This document shows, piece after piece, positions 13,928 to 20,598 of a stretch of DNA of 20,598 nucleotides. Each line of letters opens with the position of its first letter. The first letter of the stretch is position 1. Source of the stretch: an uncultured Eubacteriales bacterium (GTDB lineage Bacteria > Bacillota_I > Bacilli_A > RF39 > UBA660); NCBI GenBank assembly GCA_900313345.1, contig OMQW01000026.1:1-20598 (forward strand). The letters run 5' to 3'. The notes beneath the pieces were generated by a model. That model searched no databases, was not told the origin of the DNA, and was given only the letters and a program-made list of their open reading frames with translations. A program made the position numbers and the translations under genes.

Positions 13928-15610
13928 ATGAAAGAAAATAAAAAAAGATTAAGCTTTAATAAAACAGGCATAATGTACAAAACGATTATTATATTAGGTG
14001 TTATAGTAGTAACACTATCAGTTATTTTAGTAACTATTAAAATAAATGAAATAACTACTATAAAGACAATTAAAAGACATTATAATAAAACTGTAATAAC
14101 TAAAACCAAAGCAAATATATTTAATAAAAATAAGAAAAAGATAGGGGTACTATCTAAAAAGGTAGTATTAAATTTAGATAAGAAAAAAATAAATAAAAAA
14201 GAAGATACTTATTTTAAAATAAAAAATACTAATTATTATATTTATTATAATGATGTAGAAAAAACTAAAGAAAAAGTGGTAAAAGATGAAATAAATCCTA
14301 ATTATTTAGTTTGGAATAATAATATTGAAAGTAAAAAGAAGATAAACTTCTATAAAGATAATAATAAAATATTAGAATTAAAAGATAAAATAAGTTTAAA
14401 AGTAGAATATAGTGATGATGACTATTATTATATTTATTTTCTAGATAGGTTATTAAAAGTAAATAAAAAAGAAGTTAATTTAGTAGATAATGAAAACACT
14501 AAAGAAACTGAATCTAACTATATAAGTATAATTAATTACGAAGAGATTAAAGATAAATGTAATAGTGAAACTTGTATAGAAAAAAATGAAGTTTATAAAG
14601 AATTAGAAACTCTTAATAAAAATGGATATTATTTAATAGATATGGATTCATTAAATAATTACTTAAAGCATAATATTAGATTAAAAGAAAAAGCCATTTT
14701 ATTAACAACTAATAAAGTAGATAATAATGATTTTATAAATGCAAAGAAAATAGTATTATTAAGTGATGAAGATAATAAAAGATTTGTAACTAATAATACT
14801 GCGTCTAATAAAGATACTGATTATAATAAAATTAATAGATATAGAATTAAAGATGATACTACTATAGATGACTTTAAAAAAATGCTTGAAGGACAAAATG
14901 TTAAAGAAAAGGAAAAAGTAGTAATAGAAAAGACAAGCAGTTCTAGCGAACAAAAAATAGCAGTATTAAATTATCATTTCTTCTATGATGACGAAAAAGG
15001 CGAGCAATGTAATGAAAATATATGTGAACCTGTTAGAGATTTTAGAAAACACTTAGATTATCTAAGAGATAATGGATATAAAACATTAACTATGGATGAA
15101 TTTTATAAATGGATGTATGGAAAAATAGAATTACCACAAAAGAGTGTACTAATAACAGTAGATGATGGAGCAATGGGTACAGGAGCTCATAATGGTAATA
15201 AATTAATACCAATACTTGAAGAATATAAAATGCATGCAACTTTATTCTTAATAGCAGGATGGTGGGATATAAAAAATTATCAGTCAGAATACCTAGATGT
15301 TAGATCACATACATATGATATGCATAATGCAGGAACTTGTGGTAAAGGACAATTATTATGTAATACTAAAGAAATTGATTTAGAGGATTTAAAAAAATCT
15401 TTAGATATTATTAAAAATAATGATTCTTTCTGTTTCCCATTTTATCAATATAATGAAACATCCCTTCAAGCTGTTAAAGAAGCAGGATTTAAGATGAGTT
15501 TTATAGGTGGCTATAGAAAAGCTAAAAGAAGTGATAATAAATATTTAATACCAAGATATCCAATACATAAAGATACTTCATTAAAAACATTCATTAGTTG
15601 GGTAAGTTAG
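13928..15610 (+). CDS. Membrane-anchored polysaccharide deacetylase (NodB/CE4) with degenerate internal repeat
   Basis: 560 residues, ATG 13928 after AGAGG. A membrane anchor spans about 17-37 with the rest outside. Residues about 54-115 and 139-187 look like SH3b-type beta domains. Residues 344-556 are the NodB domain: IAVLNYHFF opening, motif 1 TVDDG (catalytic D412, metal D413), motif 2 SHTYDMH (H461, H466), and motif 3 FPFYQYN (503-509), resembling the 'YPYGxYN' of IcaB/PgaB-type enzymes more than the 'RPPYG' of PgdA. It probably removes acetyl groups from N-acetylglucosamine in wall or capsule glycan. Residues 199-275 repeat the start of this domain with an exact 150-residue offset but lack both aspartates (see findings). 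The first ABC gene follows after 10 nt, so they share a transcript. Confidence 0.88.
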   Translation: MKENKKRLSFNKTGIMYKTIIILGVIVVTLSVILVTIKINEITTIKTIKRHYNKTVITKTKANIFNKNKKKIGVLSKKVVLNLDKKKINKKEDTYFKIKNTNYYIYYNDVEKTKEKVVKDEINPNYLVWNNNIESKKKINFYKDNNKILELKDKISLKVEYSDDDYYYIYFLDRLLKVNKKEVNLVDNENTKETESNYISIINYEEIKDKCNSETCIEKNEVYKELETLNKNGYYLIDMDSLNNYLKHNIRLKEKAILLTTNKVDNNDFINAKKIVLLSDEDNKRFVTNNTASNKDTDYNKINRYRIKDDTTIDDFKKMLEGQNVKEKEKVVIEKTSSSSEQKIAVLNYHFFYDDEKGEQCNENICEPVRDFRKHLDYLRDNGYKTLTMDEFYKWMYGKIELPQKSVLITVDDGAMGTGAHNGNKLIPILEEYKMHATLFLIAGWWDIKNYQSEYLDVRSHTYDMHNAGTCGKGQLLCNTKEIDLEDLKKSLDIIKNNDSFCFPFYQYNETSLQAVKEAGFKMSFIGGYRKAKRSDNKYLIPRYPIHKDTSLKTFISWVS

Positions 15611-15620
15611 GAGAATAATT

Positions 15621-17834
15621 ATGAGTATAATAGAATTAAAAAAAGTATCAAAATTCTACTATAATAAAAGTAATATATCTAGTGGATTCTCTAAAGTAAA
15701 TTTAAAACTAGATATAGGCGAATTTGTAGTTATAACAGGTGAATCAGGAAGCGGTAAATCAACTCTTCTTAATGTTATATCAGGACTTGATTCTTATGAA
15801 GAAGGAGAGATGTTCATTAATAATGAAGAAACATCTCACTATAGTGAAACAGATTATGAAACTTATAGAAGAAAGTATATTGGAAATATATTCCAAAACT
15901 TTAACTTAATAAATAGTTATACAGTATTTCAAAATATAGAACTAGTAATGTTACTTGATGGTTATAAGAAAAAAGAAGTAAAACAAAAAGTACTAGATAT
16001 AATAGATAAGGTAGGACTTTCTAAATATAAAAATACTAAAGCATCAAAATTATCAGGAGGACAAAAACAGCGTGTAGCAATCGCTCGTGCATTAATTAAA
16101 GAAACACCAATAATAGTTGCAGATGAACCAACTGGAAATTTAGATGCTGAAAGTGCTAAAGGAGTTATGAAACTTCTAAGTAAGATATCTAAAGATAGAT
16201 TAGTAATAATAGTAACTCATAACTATGAACAAGTAAAAGATTATGCAACAAGAAAAATAGTAATGATGGATGGTAGTATAGTAGAAGATAAGAAACTAAA
16301 AGAAGTAGAAATAAAAAAACCACTTGAAAGAAATTACAAAAGTATAACAGAATTAAATAAACTATTATTAGGCTTTAGAAATACTTTTAATATTAAAACA
16401 AAATTCATCTTATTATTACTAGTATATCTATCATTAACAGGTTTAGTATTTTCTAGTTATCCAGCCCTAAAAAAAGCTAAGAGTGAAAATGTAACAAGCT
16501 CAAATAACTATCTGTTTAGAGAATATTCTAAAAAAAGAATAATACTAAATAAAATAGATAAATCTGAAATAACAGATGATGATATTAATAGTATTAAGAA
16601 ACTAAAAGAAGTAAATAAAGTAGTAAAAGATGATATATTTCTCGATACAACAGCAACACTAGAAAGTGATACATTTGGATTTGAAGGAACACTTGAAAGC
16701 TATGAAAATATTAAAAAAGTAGATAAAGGTCGTCTACCAGAAAATGAAAATGAAATAGTAGTATCAGGTTCTAAAGATGATTATAATATTAGGACAGGAG
16801 AAATTTTTAACAAGAAAGTAAAATTAACTATTTATAATGATACCATTAAAGATGATATTAGTGTAGTAGGTGTTATTTATAATAAAAATAGAAATAACTT
16901 TGATTCTAAATTATATATAAATAATAATATAATAGAAAAAGCATTAAGAAAGTCTTATATAACATATGGAACTAAAGAAATAACATTTGATAATAAAGTA
17001 TATAGAAATGATTCAGAAACTTTTTCATATATTATTAAATCTATTGATAAATTAAAAGAAGGAGAATTATTAATCCCAGAATCTTATAATTCATTCTGTT
17101 CTAACTATGAATGTAAAAATAAAAATGCATCTATTAAAGTAACAAATACTTATTATAAAGAAACAGTTAATTTAAAAGTAAAAGATTATTTTAATGATAA
17201 AACTTATGAAAAATTAACAGGTATTTCTAAAAAGGAATATGAAGATAATCAAATGACATTCTATATAAGTAATATTGATTATGATAAATTATATAATAAA
17301 GGATCATATCAAATAAGTATATTTACAAATAAAGTAAAAGATGTTAATAAAGTATCAAAAGAATTAAATAAAATGGGATATAACACTTATCCGTTTAAGA
17401 AGTTTAGTGTAAATGCAGTAGGAGACGTTCTAGGTATGATAAATCTATTTAGAAAAGTAGTATTTATAATATCTATAGTAGTATTATTCTTTATATCTTA
17501 TTTTATTATTAAAATGATATTAAAATCTAGAAACATTTATTATTCAACTATAAGAATATTAGGAACAACTAGAAAAACATGTAAGTCTTTATTACAAATA
17601 GAATTATTAAATGATGAAGTAATAGCATATTTTATATTTTTAATAATAATAAAATTATGTAAAATAAAAGTTATTAATATAAATACTATTAATGAAATAA
17701 TTAAATATTTAAATGTAAAAGACTATATAGTATTATTTATAATATTAATTGTTATGTCTTATCTAATATCAGCAAGATATTCTAGAAGCCTATTTAAAAG
17801 AAGCACTTTAGAAACATACAGAGAGGAGATATAA
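15621..17834 (+). CDS. ABC transporter, ATPase fused to FtsX/MacB-type permease (first of pair)
   Basis: 737 residues. The ATPase comes first (about 1-225): Walker A GESGSGKST (40-48), Q-loop FQNFN, signature LSGGQ (144-148), Walker B with D168/E169, and H-loop H200. The permease has a helix at about 262-280, a large extracellular domain (about 285-600), then three helices near 613-635, 666-681 and 701-719. This is the four-helix MacB/FtsX topology, in which ATP use drives movement of the outer domain (export or signal transmission) rather than classic import. AGGAGA (15609-15614) precedes the ATG, the deacetylase stop is 10 nt upstream, and the second transporter starts 1 nt after this stop. 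The third helix region is short and rather weak. The substrate is unknown. Confidence 0.88.
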   Translation: MSIIELKKVSKFYYNKSNISSGFSKVNLKLDIGEFVVITGESGSGKSTLLNVISGLDSYEEGEMFINNEETSHYSETDYETYRRKYIGNIFQNFNLINSYTVFQNIELVMLLDGYKKKEVKQKVLDIIDKVGLSKYKNTKASKLSGGQKQRVAIARALIKETPIIVADEPTGNLDAESAKGVMKLLSKISKDRLVIIVTHNYEQVKDYATRKIVMMDGSIVEDKKLKEVEIKKPLERNYKSITELNKLLLGFRNTFNIKTKFILLLLVYLSLTGLVFSSYPALKKAKSENVTSSNNYLFREYSKKRIILNKIDKSEITDDDINSIKKLKEVNKVVKDDIFLDTTATLESDTFGFEGTLESYENIKKVDKGRLPENENEIVVSGSKDDYNIRTGEIFNKKVKLTIYNDTIKDDISVVGVIYNKNRNNFDSKLYINNNIIEKALRKSYITYGTKEITFDNKVYRNDSETFSYIIKSIDKLKEGELLIPESYNSFCSNYECKNKNASIKVTNTYYKETVNLKVKDYFNDKTYEKLTGISKKEYEDNQMTFYISNIDYDKLYNKGSYQISIFTNKVKDVNKVSKELNKMGYNTYPFKKFSVNAVGDVLGMINLFRKVVFIISIVVLFFISYFIIKMILKSRNIYYSTIRILGTTRKTCKSLLQIELLNDEVIAYFIFLIIIKLCKIKVININTINEIIKYLNVKDYIVLFIILIVMSYLISARYSRSLFKRSTLETYREEI

Positions 17835-17835
17835 T

Positions 17836-20241
17836 ATGATTGAATTAAGAAATGTAAATAAATATTTTAATAGACATAGAAAAAATGAAATACATGTTAT
17901 AAATGACACTTCTCTAACTCTTTCTGATAAAGGACTAGTAGCATTCTTAGGTGAATCAGGATGTGGTAAAACAACACTATTAAATGCTATAGGCGGTTTA
18001 AATAAGATTGATAAAGGTAAAATATTTATAGATGGTATGCTCTTACCTAAAAGATCATGCTATAAAAAAGATAAACTAAGAACTTTAAATATAGGTTATA
18101 TATTTCAAAACTATAACTTAATAGAAAATATGACAGTATATGATAATGTAGCATTATCTTTAAAAATGATAGGTATTAAAGATAAAGAAGAAATTAAAGA
18201 AAAAGTAACTTATGTCCTTGAAAAAGTAGGAATGTATCGTTATAGAAATAGACTAGCAGTAGCATTATCAGGTGGGCAAAGACAAAGAGTAGGCATAGCT
18301 CGAGCAATAGTTAAAAATCCAAAAGTAATAATAGCAGATGAGCCAACAGGTAATCTAGACTCTAAAAACACTATTGAAGTAATGAATATCATCAAGGCTA
18401 TATCAAAAGAAAAACTAGTAATACTAGTAACTCATGAAAAGTCTATTGCAAACTTCTATGCATCTAAAATAATTAATCTAGAAGATGGAAAAATAACTAA
18501 TGTCATAGAAGATAATCAAAATGATGAATTAGACTATAGAATAGATAATAATATATATTTAAAAGACTTTAATACTAAAGAAGAATTAAATAAAAACGAT
18601 AATAATATAACTATCTATAAGAATAATAATGAAAATATTAATCTAGATATTGTAGTTAGAAATAATAATATTTATATAAGATCAAATAATAATAAAAAAA
18701 TAGAAGTGTTAGATAATGACTCTAATATAACTTTAATAAATGATAGTTATAAAACTATTAAAAAAGAAGATTATTTAAATAATGATTTTGATATTAATGT
18801 TCTATCTAATGAAAAACATAATTTAAGATATACATCTATTTATAATCCTATATCATTAATAATAGATGGAATAAATAAAGTAAGAGATTATAAATTAGTA
18901 AAAAAAATACTTTTATTTGGATTCTTTATATCAAGTATGTTTATATTATATTCTTTAAGTAATATTAAAGGTGTAACTAAAGTAGAAGATAAAGATTTTA
19001 TAAGTATGTATAAAGATTATATTTATGTAGAAGGTAATGGTTATGATACTTATAATAAATTAAAAGAAGTAGAAAATAGTTATATTTTACCAGGAAAATC
19101 AACTTATACCTTTAATATAGTAGATAAATCATTTTATCAAATATCTAATACTTGTATACCACTATCTATGTCAGTAGTAAGTAATAAATTATTAAAAGAA
19201 GAAGACTTAATAGCAGGAACTCTTCCAAAAGAAAATAATGAAGTTGTAATAGATAAACTAAACATGGATAGAAATGAAATAGCAGATGAAAAGATGTCTA
19301 TTATAGGTATTAGAAAACCAAAAGATATTATAGGTAAAACATTAAAACTAGGTATAAATGAATATAAAGTAGTAGGAGTAACCGATATAGAAGAACCAAT
19401 TATTTATATGAATGAAAGTGAGTTTAGCAATATCTTACTAAATATAACAACATATAAAGACAGTTATAATATCCCTCATAATACTTTATTAGATTATAAT
19501 AATAATCCTTATGGAATAAAAGAAGGAAGAAATCCAGAAAATGATTATGAAGTGTTAATTAATATAAACAATAAAGAAGCACATAAACTAAACTCTGAAT
19601 TAAATACAAAAGTAAATGATACTAAACTAAAAGTAGTAGGTTATTATGAAACTAATACTGAAGATGATAATAAATATATAAATAAAAATACACTTGATAG
19701 ATATTTATACAGCAATATAAAAGGATTTACTATTTATAGTTTTAATAAAAAGAAACTATTAAAAGACTTACAAGAAAAAGGCTTTAATGCAAGAGACCAA
19801 TATAAACTTGATAGATCAAGTTATATAGATAAAAATAAAAAGTCTATAAAAAATACACTTATATTATCATCTATATTATTAGCAATTTCATTTATTGAAA
19901 TATTCTTAATAATTAGAGCATCATTTATAACAAGAATAAAAGAAATTGGTATTAAAAGAGCAATAGGAATAAAGAAAATAGATATTTATAAGATGTTTTT
20001 AGGGGAAATATTAGTAATAACAACTATAACTGGTATACCTGGTAATATATTAATGTATAATATTCTAAAAGAGTTAACTAGCATCTCAAAGCTAAGAAGA
20101 CAATATGAAATAAACTATTCTATATTATTAATAAGTATAATAATAATGTATGTATTAAATATAGTAATAGGATTATTACCAGTATTTAACTTAGTTAGAA
20201 AAGAACCAAGTGATATATTATCTCGTAATGATGTTGATTAA
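17836..20241 (+). CDS. ABC transporter, ATPase fused to FtsX/MacB-type permease (second of pair)
   Basis: 801 residues. The ATPase (about 1-225) has Walker A GESGCGKTT (39-47), IFQNYN, LSGGQ (144-148), D168/E169 and H200, at the same positions as in the upstream paralogue. An unusual Asn/Asp-rich linker (about 230-345) separates it from the first helix (about 357-375). The outer domain spans about 380-665, then helices near 670-695, 720-745 and 759-785. IKEIGIKRAIG before helix 3 is the typical FtsX-family loop. Both proteins keep complete ATP sites, so they could form a heterodimer or two homodimers. GAGAGGAGA (17821-17829) lies in the end of the first gene, and the gap is 1 nt. A terminator closes the operon. 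The substrate is unknown; the deacetylase partner suggests an envelope role. Confidence 0.88.
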   Translation: MIELRNVNKYFNRHRKNEIHVINDTSLTLSDKGLVAFLGESGCGKTTLLNAIGGLNKIDKGKIFIDGMLLPKRSCYKKDKLRTLNIGYIFQNYNLIENMTVYDNVALSLKMIGIKDKEEIKEKVTYVLEKVGMYRYRNRLAVALSGGQRQRVGIARAIVKNPKVIIADEPTGNLDSKNTIEVMNIIKAISKEKLVILVTHEKSIANFYASKIINLEDGKITNVIEDNQNDELDYRIDNNIYLKDFNTKEELNKNDNNITIYKNNNENINLDIVVRNNNIYIRSNNNKKIEVLDNDSNITLINDSYKTIKKEDYLNNDFDINVLSNEKHNLRYTSIYNPISLIIDGINKVRDYKLVKKILLFGFFISSMFILYSLSNIKGVTKVEDKDFISMYKDYIYVEGNGYDTYNKLKEVENSYILPGKSTYTFNIVDKSFYQISNTCIPLSMSVVSNKLLKEEDLIAGTLPKENNEVVIDKLNMDRNEIADEKMSIIGIRKPKDIIGKTLKLGINEYKVVGVTDIEEPIIYMNESEFSNILLNITTYKDSYNIPHNTLLDYNNNPYGIKEGRNPENDYEVLININNKEAHKLNSELNTKVNDTKLKVVGYYETNTEDDNKYINKNTLDRYLYSNIKGFTIYSFNKKKLLKDLQEKGFNARDQYKLDRSSYIDKNKKSIKNTLILSSILLAISFIEIFLIIRASFITRIKEIGIKRAIGIKKIDIYKMFLGEILVITTITGIPGNILMYNILKELTSISKLRRQYEINYSILLISIIIMYVLNIVIGLLPVFNLVRKEPSDILSRNDVD

Positions 20242-20267
20242 AAGAGTATGCAAAAGCATACTTTTTT
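20241..20267 (+). terminator. Intrinsic terminator of the deacetylase-ABC operon
   Basis: AGTATGC (20245-20251) pairs with GCATACT (20256-20262) around AAAA, extended outward by G-U and A-T pairs, with T's 20262-20267. The stop TAA (20239-20241) abuts the left arm. Confidence 0.88.
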
Positions 20268-20269
20268 AC

Positions 20270-20275
20270 TATACT
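20270..20275 (+). promoter_or_regulatory. Possible -10 box of the VanX-like gene
   Basis: TATACT three bases after the terminator T tract and 21 bases before the ATG at 20296. The -35 position (20247-20252) is poor, so the call rests on spacing and the pattern seen at other genes here. Confidence 0.35.
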
Positions 20276-20295
20276 AACAAAGAAGGATAGTTAAT

Positions 20296-20598
20296 ATGAT
20301 AAATGGTAAAGAAGTAAATAATAATTTTTATGAATTAATTCCAGAAGAACTAGTAGAAGTAAAAGAAACAAATAAATTAATTGTTGATATGGAATATCCT
20401 AAAAGAGGATTTATTTATGCAATTAATAAATGTATGTTAAGAAAATCAGTATATGAAAAACTTTTAGAAGCATTGAACTATTTACCAAATAATTATAAAT
20501 TAAAAGTATTGGATGCTTTTAGACCATTAAATATTCAAAAAGAGTTATATATTAAATATAAAGATAAAATAATAAAAGATTTTAAATTAGAAAATAAA
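20296..20598 (+). CDS. VanX-like D-Ala-D-Ala dipeptidase (peptidase M15D), partial, 3' end outside window
   Basis: The first 101 codons are visible. ATG 20296 follows AAGGA (20283-20287). The visible part fits the N-terminal half of the VanX/DdpX family: IVDMEYPKRGFIY (like 'dlrYat.nNF.g..vY'), then CMLRKSVYEKLLEALNYLP, then LKVLDAFRPLNIQKELY. In VanX the arginine of this 'D.(Y/F)RP' motif is essential for catalysis, and it is present. The zinc-binding SxHxxGxAxD and ExxH parts lie beyond the window, so activity cannot be judged. No signal peptide is seen, consistent with a cytoplasmic dipeptidase. The family hydrolyses D-Ala-D-Ala, for peptide recycling or as part of vancomycin resistance. 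No vanHA or vanRS genes are visible, so recycling is the safer reading. Confidence 0.85.
   Translation, partial: MINGKEVNNNFYELIPEELVEVKETNKLIVDMEYPKRGFIYAINKCMLRKSVYEKLLEALNYLPNNYKLKVLDAFRPLNIQKELYIKYKDKIIKDFKLENK

Noticed and set aside
20296..20598. Vancomycin-resistance cluster
   Set aside because: A VanX-like start alone does not make a resistance operon. No ligase, dehydrogenase or VanRS genes are seen, and recycling dipeptidases share this sequence pattern.

Overview
The DNA is extremely AT-rich and reads as a low-GC Firmicutes-type bacterium. AGA dominates arginine codons, tryptophan is always TGG, Shine-Dalgarno sequences (AGGAGG or GGTGAT) are strong, and nearly every gene or operon ends in a U-tailed hairpin. 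A sortase and its substrate point to a Gram-positive wall, and a monomeric [FeFe] hydrogenase points to an anaerobe. I suspect an uncultured gut lineage near RF39 or other reduced Bacilli/Clostridia, but that placement is inference.

Layout. 1-437 (minus): 5' part of an SsuA/NMT1-type solute-binding protein. 529-999: unknown small protein. 1036-3414: three overlapping genes, namely a four-LysM protein, a small Ig-like protein, and a SpoIID-like domain plus three peptidoglycan-binding domains. The last two together look like a clostridial SleC-type cortex-lytic protein split in two. 3482-6002: thioester (TQXA) surface adhesin, overlapping sortase, and a five-helix membrane protein. 6085-8462: PcrA helicase and a 90-residue unknown. 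8525-9163: Bax-inhibitor-1 family protein. 9210-11210: LigA. 11278-12539: a membrane-anchored protein with a possible OB-fold and an unknown protein. 12556-13824 (minus): [FeFe] hydrogenase. 13928-20241: a likely envelope operon of a membrane-anchored NodB deacetylase, which carries a decayed second copy of its own catalytic-domain N-terminal half, and two ABC ATPase-permease fusion proteins. 20296 to the end: 5' part of a VanX-like D-Ala-D-Ala dipeptidase.

How the genes fit together. Most of the window concerns the cell envelope: glycan binding and cleavage, covalent surface display, glycan deacetylation, export, and D-Ala-D-Ala turnover. Embedded among these are the DNA-maintenance genes pcrA and ligA and one redox enzyme.

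Architecture. Control regions are very short. Stop codons usually lie inside or against the terminator hairpin, and the next promoter often begins inside that hairpin, with predicted leaders of only about 10-25 nt. No gene-free stretch exceeds about 105 bases. I see no tRNA, rRNA, CRISPR array, insertion sequence or riboswitch.
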